Shown: positions 42,629 to 53,363 of the stretch, one piece after another | Layout of the letters: every line of letters starts with the position of its first letter | Numbering within the stretch: position 1 is the first letter of the stretch | Origin: Gracilaria gracilis | Lineage: Eukaryota > Rhodophyta > Florideophyceae > Gracilariales > Gracilariaceae | Direction of reading: 5' to 3' | Assembly: GCA_030374805.1 (NCBI GenBank) | Contig: JARGSG010000200.1 | Coordinates: 955,810-1,019,809 of the forward strand | Length of the DNA: 64,000 bases | Notes under the pieces: model-generated | What the model saw: only the letters and a program-made list of their open reading frames with translations | What the model was told of the DNA's origin: nothing | Databases searched by the model: none | Translations under genes and position numbers: made by a program

Positions 42629-45600
42629 TTCCCTCTCGTTCCAATGTTAGGATCTCCATTCCAATCATGGCACACAGTCGTTTGTGTCCTACGGGACCAA
42701 GTGGTTTGGTGAACAAGTCCGCTCCCAATTCATTGCTCTTGCAGTACCCGATTCGCAAGAAGTTGCGTTCTACCAAGTCTTTCACTAGATGGTACTTGAC
42801 CTCTATGTGCTTGGTGCGTTCGTTGAGGACTTCATCTCGGGCTAGCGTAATCATTCCTTGATTTTCTCCAAATATGTCGATGCATTTTTCAAAGTGACCA
42901 AGCAGTTCGTTCATTAATCTTCTTAACCATATTCCCTCTCGAACTGCAAATGAAATAGCCACATATTCCGCCTCCAAAGTAGATTGGGCGAGAACTGTCT
43001 GCTTCTTACTACGCCATGAGATCGGTCCACCACAGAACGTGAAGACAAAACCACTTGTAGACTTTCTATCGTTACGATCACCGGCAAAGTCCGAATCGGA
43101 TGTACCTTCTAAGACCACTGCGCTTCCTGCTTTGTACTCAATCAAAGAATTCTTTGTGGTATATAGGTACTTCAAAACTTTCTTAGCAGCGTTCCAGTGT
43201 TCACGAGAGTGGCATGTCATGAAACGAGCCAAGTATCCTACAGAAAACGAAATGTCCGGTCGTACAGTGTTGCACAAGTGCATCAATGACCCCACTAATT
43301 AACGAAATGGAGTTTCGTCTGCATTCTTGTCATCTGATTTGTGAAAGTGTGTGCTCTGGAGTGGGACGTTGACGGCAGCTGCTGTGTCAACTCGAAACGT
43401 TTGAGCCAAACGTTCAATCATAGGTGCATTATGAACACGTAGTGCTTTTCCATTACCGCTACGCTCGATGATCATTCCAAGAAACTTCCGTGGCTCATTA
43501 TATACTCGGATCTGAATACATTTCTGCAGTTTCTGCACAAAGTGTAGTATATCGTCTTGGCGTCTGCCGACTACCAGACCATCATCCACGTACACTAGTA
43601 TCAGTAGGCGATATTGTCCAACTTCATAGAAGAAAAGACCTGGATCGTTTTCAGACAGCTTGCACCCCAACTCACGCATGATCAACTTAAACTTTCTACG
43701 CCAGGCTCTGGCCGCTTGCTTGAGCCCGTAGATGGATTTCTTGAGCTTGTAGACATGGTCAGGCTTTGTCTGGTTCATGAATCCTTCGGGTTGGCGCATG
43801 TACAGTTCTTCGGAGAGATAACCATACAGGAAAGCTGTGCATACATCGAACTGTACAGCTTCCATTCCATAGGCTGCCATAACTGATAACACTGCTCTAA
43901 CGGTGCTGTACTTGACCACAGGTGAAAAAAGCTCAGTGTAATCTATACCTGCTCGCTGGGTAAAGCCACGAGCTACAAGACGTACCCAGTAGCGCTCAAC
44001 ACTGCCTTTCTCATCGTGCTTCTTCAAGAATAACCAACGATTGGTGATTGGTTTGCAGTTCGGCGGACGCGGGACTAGTTCCCAGACCGATCGCTTTTTC
44101 ATGTGATTCATTTCTTCTTTCATGGCCGCCTTCCACTGTGAGGCCTCTGCGCCATTGATTGCTTCTCGAACAGTCAAAGGGCTATCATTGTCGTCATTGC
44201 CCATGATGTTACCTGTGAGCATTGCAAAGACAGTATCTGGAGTGAAACGCTGTGGCTGTTGTCTCGATCTGGTCGACCGTCGTGGCTCGGGAGGGTAGTG
44301 GGTCACTAATTCAGGGTCGTATGAATACTCTCCATGTGCATCCATGAAAACAAGGTCGTCTTCATCTTCTTCATCCTCCGAGACATCTTCTTTCTTCACG
44401 GTCTTCTGATTCCAGTCCACTTCCATGGCTTCACTCTTCATATCCAGATTCGTTGCTTCATCTTCCATAGAATCAACTTCTTGGACCTTGGCTAGGTCCA
44501 CTTCGTCTGCAAGTGGTGTTATGGTGGCCTTCGGCCATCCCGTAATATCCTCATTGAAGGTTACAACATTAGAGATCATTACTTTGTTCTTATCAGGAAC
44601 ATATACCCTGTAGCATTTTCCGCGTTCGTAGCCAACAAAGGTTCCCTTAATCGTTCGGTTCTTGTATTTGGCGCTCCTCTTACGGCGCTCTTTGGGAATG
44701 TGCACGTAACACTGCGCACCAAAAGTGCGTAAGTGTGAGATATTCGGCTTCTTACCCGTGAAGATCTCAATTGGTGTCATGTCAGGTTCACCATCTCGAC
44801 GAACAAATGTTCGGTTCCTGAGATAGTTCGCTGTGGTAACAGCCTCTCCCCACAGCTGACTGCTACGAGGAGTATCTTCCACCACTCGTAACATTGTTCT
44901 CGCTTTGTCGTTGAGGGTGCGGTTTAGCCTCTCGGCTTTACCGTTAGATTCCGGGCTGTACGCAGGCGCTGGTTCGAGTTGGATTCCCTTCGTCCGAAGC
45001 CATAGAGACATACTCTCAGAAAGATATTCACCGGCATTGTCATATCTAATCCGCTTTAGCTTCTTTCCAGACTGTGTTTCGAATAAGGCGATCATGTCTT
45101 TCACCTTATCATTAACCTGAGTTCTGTCCCTGAGAAGCCTGATTGCAGACAAGCGACTCTTGTCATCATACAACGAAACGAAGTATTGGGATCTCGATAG
45201 TGTTTGGGCATCTACAGGTCCCAGGACGTCTGTATGAACGAGCTCCAGTACCTCGATTGCACTTGGAGCAGTTAGCGGTAGTCGTGAGACTCGCGTAGAC
45301 TTTCCCTCTGCACATGGCTCACAGTGGCCAATGGCACTCAGCTTAGTCTTGGGAACGCCTGTGACAAGATTAAGAGTCTTCCGGAGATAGTCAGGACTTG
45401 GATGACCAAGCCTCTGATGCCATAACTCAGTAAACTTCTGGTTACCACGTACAATCAAAGATGTACTCGTGTTTTCGGCTGTGGGGTACACCCCCAGTTC
45501 ATACAGTCCTTCAGCTATTTCTCTACCCATTGTGAGAAGCTGATTAGTCTCTTGGTTCAGTGTCAAAGCCGCCCCATTGCCTTCTGCGTTAGTCAGGAAT

Positions 45601-46811
45601 ACCGCCATATACCCTCTACGACGGATTGCACTGACCGAGATGAGGCTACACATGAGGTCTGGTACATATAAGACGTTATGTAGGTAAGTCTTAGTAAGGA
45701 TTCCCCTTTCATTTGGTACCCAACATTGTGCTCTGCCTTCACCTGCAACAATAACCTTGGTGCCATCACCAATGGATACATTCTTCTTCGACGACGGTCG
45801 TAGTGTTGATGAAAAATAGCTCTTATTATTCGTAATGTGCCTGGATGCACCGGAGTCAAGATACCAGCATTGTTCCTGATCCTTGTGAACTTTGTGGTTG
45901 GCAACCATAGCCGTGTCCTTCAGAGCTACGCTGTCCGAATGGTCACCAACATCATAAGTGAGAATAACAGTTTCCATTTCAGCATCATCAGAGTGCTGAC
46001 ACTGTGCTACAAGAAGAGCTGCTACACTGTCCGATTCATTCCCGTCGTCTTGACAGGACTGAGACTTCTTGTTTGACTTCTTTCCCTTGTACTGTCGACT
46101 ATCAGGGTTTTCCCAGCTGTCCTTCTTAACATGCCCCTTCTTACGACAGTGGTGGCATCTGATCGAGCGGGAGGATCGCTTGGTGTGCACCTGGAGAGCT
46201 TTGGTCTGAAACCCATTGACGTTTCAGCGTCTCCTATGCTTGTCGAGTTGTCCCTCTCTGGCAATCAACCTTGGTACAGCGTCCTTCAAACTAGCTTCGG
46301 TCTGGTTTATCACCACAGCCGTGCCTTCGAACTCCTTCGTTAGACCTCTCAGTATGGCTCTCAGTCTTTCAGCATCGGACACAGTCTGTCCTATGCCACC
46401 AAGTTTCATCTCAATGACTGACAAGCGATTGATGTAGTCCAGAACGCTCTCAGATGCGTCCATCTGCATGGCCTGGTATCGTTCGAGTAGTGCGTCGATA
46501 CTTGCCTGCGAAACCATTTCGAAGTTTGATTGCAGCGTGTGCCACACCTCAAAAGGATTTCGCATCTTCATCACTGGCGCCACACAAGATTCATGAACGG
46601 AAAGCAATATGCACGTGAGTGCAGTATCGCAGCGGGTATCATACTTCTTCCTTTCTTCATCGTCTTCAGGTCTCGCTTCTGCGCCACTCACAATTTGCCA
46701 CACACCCTTTGACCTAAGAACTAGTTCAATTTTGTGTAACCACATGAAGTAGTTGTCTGCTTTGAGCAGAGGAATGCGAAGCCTTGCGGCATCGAACAAC
46801 GATTCCGACAT
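42624..46811 (-). pseudogene. Copia B gag-pol, full length with two nonsense codons
   Basis: One 1396-codon frame from ATG 46811 (MSESLFDAAR) to 42624. TGA at 46224-46226 (TCA in element A) and TAA at 43299-43301 (GAA in element A) are the only breaks. Gag is UBN2-like. The zinc knuckle CHHCRKKGHVKKDS has lost its last Cys (Cys in element A). Then come protease WYLDSGASRHIT (about 45860), LWHQRLGHPSP, integrase core (45250-44900: DVLGPVD, YDNAGEY, ESNGKAE), an acidic hinge, reverse transcriptase (about 44060-43560, YVDD at about 43590), RNase H (SDSDFAGD, TLEAEYVAIS, TKHIEVKYH) ending LGADLFTKPL. The stop at 43299 lies between reverse transcriptase and RNase H. Confidence 0.9.
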
Positions 46812-46877
46812 CCTCGATTAGCTACGGGATGTCAAAGTGGGAAAACGTAGAAGTTGAACTTGTTGACTGTGCGTGTA

Positions 46878-46891
46878 GGGGCCCGATAACC
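46878..46891 (-). promoter_or_regulatory. Primer binding site of copia B (half-tRNA-iMet type)
   Basis: Minus strand reads ...TTTCAACA then GGTTATCGGGCCCC directly at the LTR end. This resembles the Drosophila copia site GGTTATGGGCCC, which pairs with the anticodon arm of a cleaved initiator tRNA-Met rather than its 3' end. The match is from memory. Confidence 0.55.
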
Positions 46892-46949
46892 TGTTGAAAT
46901 AGAGATTGACTGAGATGAGAAGGTATCCGAGGAATTGCTTTCCTCTTCG
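46892..46949 (-). repeat. 5' LTR of copia B, first piece
   Basis: 58 bp of LTR ending TTTCCTCTTCG, after which Ty3 sequence begins. The last 46 bp recur at 48404-48449. Confidence 0.9.
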
Positions 46950-48185
46950 TACTACAGTTGTACTAGGCACTTCTACTGGACAAATATGTTTAAAGACATC
47001 CAGAAGTATATTGCATCATGTTTCCAATGTCAGACGAACAAAAATACAAACACAGGACGTCAAGGATTACTACAACCACATGACATTCCGAAACAGTGTT
47101 GGGATGTCATCAGCACCGACTTTGTCACGGGCTTTCCTACCACCAAAGATGGCCATGACTGTGTACTTGTCGTCGTAGAAAAACTTTCCAAACGTGCCAT
47201 ATTCATCCCAACACGGAAGACTGTCTCAACGCCTGACGTTGTTCGTCTCTTTTTGAATCACGTTTTTTCCAAACATGGAATACCAAAGAAGATCATACTT
47301 GACAGAGATTCTTTATTCAAGTCCAACTATTTTCGAGGTATGGCAGAGCTTCTTAATGTCTCTGTCAATATGGCTACAAAGGACCATCCACAAACAGACG
47401 GCCAATCAGAGAATATGATCAGAACTCTCGTCCAAATGCTGCGACACTGCATTCAACAGCATCCGACGAACTGGGATAATATGATATGTGAACTTGAATA
47501 CGAATACAACGCATCGAAGAACAAGAGCACTGGGCTAAGTCCTTTTGAAGTTGACATAGGAAAAATTCCTCACTCGAATCTAACACGACATCTACAGAAT
47601 TGCACGACACAATGCCAGTCAGCGTTCAATGATCTCGAAACACGCAAGGCGTTTAGACAACTCGCTCAGGATAACCTACAGACAGCCTATGCTAACCAAC
47701 TGTTTTATGCAAACAGAAAGCGCGTCGAGCAAACATTCAGAGTAGGAGACCTTGTACTTTTACGCGTTGAAGGAACTGGAGTTGCCGCACGAAGTGACCT
47801 ACCAGAAAAATGCCAACCCAAGTTCATGGGTCCACTTAGAGTGCAAAAAGTTTTAGGTCCTGTCACATATCAAATCGAACTACCACCGTCAATGAAGAAG
47901 GCTCATAATGTCTTTCATGTATCAAAATTGAAGAAATACGTACGCTCGAAGGAAGAAAACACATCCCTGGCAATTGTTATTGACCCGAAAGGAACTGTAG
48001 AACATGAAGTAATCGGAATCCTACAGAAAAGACGAAATCGTCGGAAAGTGGAATACCTCGTACAGTTTGAAGGAGACACTGTACAGGAAGCAATTTGGAT
48101 GCCAAAATCGCATCTACGCCACTGTAAGGAGCTGATTCAAAAGTTTGAGTCGTTGCCGAGGTCGTCAACTTCAAAAAGGGGGTGA
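46950..48185 (+). pseudogene. Ty3 integrase with chromodomain, N-terminally truncated
   Basis: An uninterrupted frame of 411 codons: HHCC remnant (HFYW...CFQCQTNK), catalytic Asp in DFVTGFP (about 47120), Asp in LDRDSLF (about 47300), Glu in DGQSEN (about 47400), then a GPF/GPY-like region (GPLRVQKVLGPVTYQIELP) and a chromodomain-like C-terminus (VEYLVQFEGD...IWMPKSHLRHC, about 48050-48130). It ends at TGA 48183 just before the polypurine tract. It is related to, but clearly diverged from, the integrase of the element at 15363. The frame upstream runs into copia LTR and has no natural start, so it is not expected to be expressed as such. Confidence 0.88.
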
Positions 48186-48186
48186 A

Positions 48187-48403
48187 TGTAAGAGAATCAT
48201 AAACAACCATTCATTACAATTCACAACTGTTTAATTTGAATTCATGAGAGTTCATGTTTGAAGTCAAACATGAACTCCTCGTACGTTAAGAGTACTTAAG
48301 GTGTTACTCTCTTCTGATAGTCTCAGAGAAGAGAGCCAACACTCATACATTGTAAACTGAGTTTCATCCAAACGAGAGTCTCCTGCTTGTCCACTCTCTT
48401 ACA
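48187..48403 (+). repeat. 3' LTR of the truncated Ty3 copy
   Basis: 217 bp with 9-bp inverted termini TGTAAGAGA/TCTCTTACA; preceded by AAAAAGGGGGTGAA. It contains a hairpin with perfect 12-bp arms at 48250-48261 and 48264-48275. Confidence 0.9.
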
Positions 48404-48449
48404 GATTGACTGAGATGAGAAGGTATCCGAGGAATTGCTTTCCTCTTCG

Positions 48450-48703
48450 GTTTATTGAGTGTCTAGCTGTGTTTTATAGTCTACCATCAAGGATGAATAC
48501 ACAGCTATTGTGTTCCATGCGTGCTCTAAATCTTTGATTAGAACAGCATGGATGTTGATCCGTCGTGGAACGCCCTGAGACCGCAACGCGCTGCACTACA
48601 CATGTCAGATGGTAGTCACCGCACGAGTTTGCCGGATACAAGTTGTCTGTGCAGTACAAAGTCTCACAAGACTGCTCGTGCAGGCGGCGTCAGTGTCGCT
48701 ACA
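48450..48703 (-). repeat. 5' LTR of copia B, second piece
   Basis: Remaining 254 bp of the LTR, ending GTCGCTACA next to the GACAG duplication; 48404-48449 is the duplicated 46 bp. Confidence 0.9.
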
Positions 48704-48817
48704 GACAGTTCATGGGCTCACGCTGGGCATCTATCTACATGCCTCTGTAGGCAATCTGGGCAGCGTCTGTTCTCTCACCACCGTCATCCGTCGAACAACA
48801 TCTGCCTGATACTCACG

Positions 48818-50197
48818 ATGATAATCCCTATCGACTCCAATATAGTAAGCGGGCTGTACTTTGTCGTCTTCGAAACTCTCCTCCTCCTTGTACTCGGCTT
48901 GGCGCTACAGGCCTACGTCCGCAATTCCAATCTTCACGCGCTGCACACCTGCAAGAAAGCTCTTCACCTCACTACCACGCGCCTGGCTGTTTTGGCCGAC
49001 TATGGAATTACTAACGTACGAAACGCACGCCTCACCGCGTTGATACGCTCTTTGGTGCTTGTTCTCACCATGGCGGGCAGCTTTTCAATCGACGGTGGCT
49101 CACGCGATGCCACAATCACCACAACTGCCGAACTGCTCATCGCGCCCACCCGCAACTCCAGCGAGGTGATCGACTTCACCAAGCACATATCACCGAACGG
49201 GTCGAGGATGTCCGGCACTTACCTGTTGGCGCGAGATGCGGTGGATTGCCTGCGCTCGAACCGAACCATCGTTTCATATTACGCGGCAGTCGCAGGCTTC
49301 GACGGTGATCTGAACGGCTTACAATACGTCATCAGCGACTTTCCGCGCAACATCTCGTGCTCGTACGAGGCCAATGGCTTTGTCAACGGACTCGTTTTCA
49401 CCGAGCGTGTGGCCGACGCTAGCTTTGACCCAGAGTGTGAGATATATGCGAATCCAACGTTGAACCACCAGGTGGTGTGGCCAGGGAACGTGACCTTTAC
49501 GTACGGCCTTGAGACGGTTGACGCGTTTTGCTCACGCTTCCTCAACTACGCTTGCGTGGTGCAGCTTCGAGTGCAGCAGAATTACATGATGCTGTACCTG
49601 CTTTATGAGTCTGCGGTGCCGCTAGCTCCCGTGAGACCTGGCGGCTCTTCGCCCGAATCGTTGCCCAGCCGCGCCGTACAGAATCTGGCGTACATGTTGG
49701 CGACGGGGGTGGACTATCGCACCGGCAGTATGGAGACGATGTCCATCATGAGCATACAGCGCAACAGACGAGTGGAGGTGATTGACCCCAGCGTACGCGA
49801 TGGCCGAATACTGGAAACGGAGGTGTCGCTGGTTTTGTTTGTGTGCACGGCGGGACTGGCTACGGTGATCACAGCGTTTGTGAGCGTTTTCTCGTTGCTC
49901 AAATGGAGTCGGGACGTTGTGAAACAAGGACTGCGCGCCAGGAATGGACTGAGTAGCGCCATCGATGTGATGATGCTGGCGGCGGGCATTGGGCGGCAGC
50001 AACCACAAGACGCTGTGGAATTCGAAGTGACGGTATGCATCAGTGAGAGCGAACCGCGCGTTGGACCGATGGCGGTGGCCGAAATGGGCGGCGCGGCGTT
50101 CCGGGAGGAGGAGCTGATTGGTCGATTGAGGCATCGGAAGGGCGATGGGTTCGTGGTGGTGCACTCCAACGAGGTGCACCCCAGAGAGAGCGCGTGA
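48818..50197 (+). CDS. Multi-pass membrane protein, 459 aa, paralogue of 40568-41860
   Basis: The open frame extends left into the copia LTR, but the native start is the ATG at 48818 (MIIPIDSNIVSGLYF), which aligns with the start of the divergent paralogue. Membrane segments lie at about residues 8-31, 70-88 and 335-362. The long loop between the second and third has Cys residues and NxS/T sites (TRNSSEV, PRNISC, PGNVTF). The soluble C-terminal tail is about 95 residues, longer than in the paralogue. The shared signature HLTTTRLAVLADYGI follows the first membrane segment. The promoter region is cut to 109 bp by the copia B insertion. I recognise no function. Confidence 0.75.
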   Translation: MIIPIDSNIVSGLYFVVFETLLLLVLGLALQAYVRNSNLHALHTCKKALHLTTTRLAVLADYGITNVRNARLTALIRSLVLVLTMAGSFSIDGGSRDATITTTAELLIAPTRNSSEVIDFTKHISPNGSRMSGTYLLARDAVDCLRSNRTIVSYYAAVAGFDGDLNGLQYVISDFPRNISCSYEANGFVNGLVFTERVADASFDPECEIYANPTLNHQVVWPGNVTFTYGLETVDAFCSRFLNYACVVQLRVQQNYMMLYLLYESAVPLAPVRPGGSSPESLPSRAVQNLAYMLATGVDYRTGSMETMSIMSIQRNRRVEVIDPSVRDGRILETEVSLVLFVCTAGLATVITAFVSVFSLLKWSRDVVKQGLRARNGLSSAIDVMMLAAGIGRQQPQDAVEFEVTVCISESEPRVGPMAVAEMGGAAFREEELIGRLRHRKGDGFVVVHSNEVHPRESA

Positions 50198-50280
50198 GCT
50201 TCAACGTGAACACGGGGCTACGAGCACCACGTAACTAGACGTGGACACGATACTTAAAACCCCGTTTGTAGTTTACTTTA

Positions 50281-50314
50281 GGGCACCACAACTCAATTAG
50301 TTGGTTTCCGTCCC
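50281..50314 (+). repeat. Left terminal inverted repeat
   Basis: Starts GGGCACCACAACTCAATTAG; pairs with 55572-55605 with one C/T mismatch at position 32. Confidence 0.92.
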
Positions 50315-50576
50315 GCCGAATCAAAAAACAGTGGGGATTTTCAGCCTTATCCCCTGTTCCCAAACATTTCGGGTGTCGTCAAACGCTTATTTTACCCTTG
50401 CTTATCTGTCCGCTGTAAGCAAAAGAAGAGGTTTCCTTACACTATTTTACAGTAAACACATTTGGCGGCAACAACCAATGCCATATCAGGGCTGTAGGCC
50501 GAAGAACTAGCGAACATAGTGAATGGTGATCTCGCCATCACCGTGATACTCCACCCTCTTTTTCATAATCCCCACA

Positions 50577-53363
50577 ATGTCATCAAAGTTACTAATTTGT
50601 AATGCTCAAACGTCTCGTCTTCTCGATGGAAGGCACGTTTTTCTCTGTCCCAAAACAATTCTACAATCGCCGGCTACATCTTCACTCAAACACACATACG
50701 ATCTTCTGCGTAGAAAGCGCAAGGAATTGGACGCTTTCGATGATATCATCGATGCCACCCTGTTTCAAAGTGCTACCGAAATAGCTACTGTCTCAAATTT
50801 TGATTTGCATTCTCTATGTCCATCGGAGTTGATGAACTTATGTGACGGATTTTCTTCCGTGACGTTCAATGTGTCGAAACTCTTTAGCTCCAGAGAATCT
50901 GAAAACGCTCTCGTAAAGCACAGTGCAGATCCTACAAATATCTTATCCATGAGTGCTAGAACAGATGTTTTGAACAGATCTCGAACGTCTCTCAATTCAC
51001 CTGCCCCAAAAGACGCCTTTGAGGTTTTGAAGGCTGCTGCTGCGCGAGCAACCAGACCCACTGATATTGTCTCGGTTTCGGCAGAGGATGTTTTTTTCCG
51101 AGGAGGAGCCGGCCGCGAAGATGCGAAGAATGCCTTAGCCAAACGTGTCATTGAGCAGGCAGGTATCAGCGGTTTCAGAATTTGTCGAAGATCTTTGAAA
51201 GTGGCCGCACTAGTTCTCAGGGATCTGTGCAACCTACTGTGGAAATTAGATGGACATTTAGATGCCATTGAGAGCCGTAGGAGGCTCTCTAGTACAGCGG
51301 AACGTTTCAGGACACTGATCGGGGGAAATTTTACTGAGTGCAAGTTCAACAAGTGGAAAGACAAAAAGAAAGCTCCTCCGAGACTATCTTTATCTGATCT
51401 CGCAAACCAATCAGATGCTTTGAACACTTCCATGGAGGCTCTGTTATCCTCTAATTACAAAGCCAAGAGGGGTAAAAAGGTGCGGACAGATCGATTTATT
51501 TCCTCTATTTATGCGTTTTTGGAGTGTGTCATATGCTATCAAGATCACATGCGCAAAACAGCACTGTCTCAGGAAAAGGCAAGAAGCTGCAATGCGAGCG
51601 TCTCCTTTAAGTTTCAAACGAGTTCTTCAAATGAAACAGATGACTGTACCACACGCGCAGGGACTGTCGAAGCTTTCAAGGGAAGCTGTAATAACATTCA
51701 TAATGACCTACGGAATCTGATTGAAGAGCTGTCTTGTGCCGGTTTTTATTCTGTGATCAAACTAGACTTTGACAGGCATTCCACACTTGAGTCAAATTTG
51801 AGGAGCTTGGATGGTTCTGTACCGGTGAAGAACGTTTATTTGAAGCAATCTCAAATTCGAAAAGCGTGGTTCAAATCAAGAAAGGGTATTCTCAATAATG
51901 GTCTTCCTTTCCCAATTGGGTACTACCAAAACAATATACCAGGGTCTGTGGGTATTTTCGTCGGTCTTTGGAGGATACCTCTATCAACTACCGCTCGTTC
52001 GGAACACAGACATGGGCAAGCAGTACTGGTTGCGTCGCAGCTAGTTCGAAAGATTCTATCACGACAGCAGTCCCTCATTTACTCACAGGCTATTCAGGCT
52101 ATCGGTCGCTCACGTGGTAAGCTAGGCGCAGCTTCCGCGCAGGCATGTTTAGAAGCATTTGGGCTTTCGACAGTGAAAAGGACACACCAAGATCATGCTC
52201 GCATAGCTCGTGCACTTGTGCACATATTGGGTATCAGTAACAACATCGGCTCCACACAGAGGGAATACGTCATATCACTAGCAGAAGATCTCAAGTTACA
52301 CAACGATGCTGCCAAAAATGAAAAGCTTTCCAAATTCTTCGAAGCAGGGCGATTGTTTCTGGATAGTGCAGTGAGTTCCACAGGGGCTCGGGTGGATCAG
52401 AGACGTGCTGCAGACAGCCAAGGGTCGAGAATGTATATGCCTGTTGCAATGTCAATCCCAGATTTGATGAATCGCATCAAAACATACGGCGAAACTGTTC
52501 TTGGTTTAAAGGTTGGCACCGACTTCATTTTGCCATCTCATGAGTGGCTGTGGCTTCAGTTCCAACCGCAACGTACAGATACACTACAAGCTGCCAAATT
52601 TACCGGACGTCTTGGGCTACATCGTGCTGTGCAAAGTCGCACAATAAGGAGTGATCACGAGGACTGTCATTTCGTTCGCGCTTTATGGCAGTACGTACGC
52701 CAATGGTCTCATCCCCTGGCTATCTCGAAACATGCAATGCTACTATCTGTTGATGACAAATGTGGCGTTAAACTCGGAGAGCCGGGGATGCCGATCACTG
52801 CTGTCCAACGCCGCAGTAAGAAAAGTATAAACATTTACGATGGAAAAGGAAAGAACGAAGTCCTACTAACTGCTGACCATGACTTTTCAAACGTCACCCT
52901 TACTCCTTCTGTTTCCTTGTTTATCAACCCACCTACCGACCCACTTGGGTCCTACTGCAGGGGAGCACCTTACCTATGCATCAAGAATGCTGTGTTTCAA
53001 GCATCAAACCCTTTCAGACATGCTGCTGAACTTTCACATGCAATTCGAGACCGCTACAAACAAGGCCTGGTTCCTCCTGTTCTTGTCGTCTTTTCTGACG
53101 GCCGTACAGACCATCGAACAAACCTGTACTCCGTACAATTGGGCTTCTTATGGTTAATGGTTGAACTCAATCTAGATGAGGTGGTTTGTGTACGGACGGC
53201 TCCAGGAGACTCCTGGGTCAATCCTGCGGAACGAAGAATGGCAGATCTGAACATTGCGTGGGAAGGAGCGTCGTTTTCGAGAGGGAGTTGTAGCGAGTGC
53301 GAAGGGATACCACCTGACCATGCCCGATGGTTTGAAAAACGCATGAAGTCTGTATCTAGATGA
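50577..53363 (+). CDS. Large DDE-like transposase, 928 aa
   Basis: ATG at 50577, the only large frame inside the TIRs. The C-terminal third has the signature I associate with a family of long predicted transposases known from animal genomes: SVDDKCGVKLGEPG (about residue 725), HDFSNVTLTPSVSL, FSDGRTDHRTN (about 840) and SWVNPAERRMADLN (about 880). The Asp of VDDK, the Asp of SDGRTDHR and the Glu of NPAER would form a DDE triad. The N-terminal 600 residues are Lys/Arg-rich and helical. The frame ends in TGA overlapping the next ATG (ATGA at 53360), after which homologous sequence continues in another frame. The family assignment is from memory and motif, not a search. Confidence 0.7.
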   Translation: MSSKLLICNAQTSRLLDGRHVFLCPKTILQSPATSSLKHTYDLLRRKRKELDAFDDIIDATLFQSATEIATVSNFDLHSLCPSELMNLCDGFSSVTFNVSKLFSSRESENALVKHSADPTNILSMSARTDVLNRSRTSLNSPAPKDAFEVLKAAAARATRPTDIVSVSAEDVFFRGGAGREDAKNALAKRVIEQAGISGFRICRRSLKVAALVLRDLCNLLWKLDGHLDAIESRRRLSSTAERFRTLIGGNFTECKFNKWKDKKKAPPRLSLSDLANQSDALNTSMEALLSSNYKAKRGKKVRTDRFISSIYAFLECVICYQDHMRKTALSQEKARSCNASVSFKFQTSSSNETDDCTTRAGTVEAFKGSCNNIHNDLRNLIEELSCAGFYSVIKLDFDRHSTLESNLRSLDGSVPVKNVYLKQSQIRKAWFKSRKGILNNGLPFPIGYYQNNIPGSVGIFVGLWRIPLSTTARSEHRHGQAVLVASQLVRKILSRQQSLIYSQAIQAIGRSRGKLGAASAQACLEAFGLSTVKRTHQDHARIARALVHILGISNNIGSTQREYVISLAEDLKLHNDAAKNEKLSKFFEAGRLFLDSAVSSTGARVDQRRAADSQGSRMYMPVAMSIPDLMNRIKTYGETVLGLKVGTDFILPSHEWLWLQFQPQRTDTLQAAKFTGRLGLHRAVQSRTIRSDHEDCHFVRALWQYVRQWSHPLAISKHAMLLSVDDKCGVKLGEPGMPITAVQRRSKKSINIYDGKGKNEVLLTADHDFSNVTLTPSVSLFINPPTDPLGSYCRGAPYLCIKNAVFQASNPFRHAAELSHAIRDRYKQGLVPPVLVVFSDGRTDHRTNLYSVQLGFLWLMVELNLDEVVCVRTAPGDSWVNPAERRMADLNIAWEGASFSRGSCSECEGIPPDHARWFEKRMKSVSR

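Larger units (their letters stand above)
46950..48403 (+). mobile_element. 5'-truncated Ty3/gypsy copy inside copia B LTR
   Basis: It begins within the integrase zinc-binding domain (TAC TAC AGT TGT) and ends with a complete 3' LTR (48187-48403). On both sides lies the same 46-bp piece of the copia LTR (46904-46949 and 48404-48449), far longer than the usual 5-bp duplication. No 5' LTR, gag, protease, reverse transcriptase or RNase H remains. Confidence 0.9.
42317..48703 (-). mobile_element. Ty1/copia element B, with truncated Ty3 in its 5' LTR
   Basis: Left LTR 42317-42628 (312 bp). The right LTR starts at 46892 and ends at 48703 but is interrupted; removing 46950-48449 restores exactly 312 bp. 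Flanking duplication GACAG is perfect (42312-42316, 48704-48708). LTRs differ at about 6 of 312 positions. The minus-strand gag-pol is complete in length with two nonsense codons. It is the same family as element A but much younger, and sits between two divergent host genes. Confidence 0.93.

Noticed and set aside
46935..46949. Start of the Ty3 integrase frame inside copia LTR
   Set aside because: The frame is open by chance across the junction; no native start codon exists there.
48548..48817. N-terminal extension of the membrane protein at 48818 into the copia LTR
   Set aside because: The extension is LTR sequence; the paralogue aligns from the ATG at 48818.
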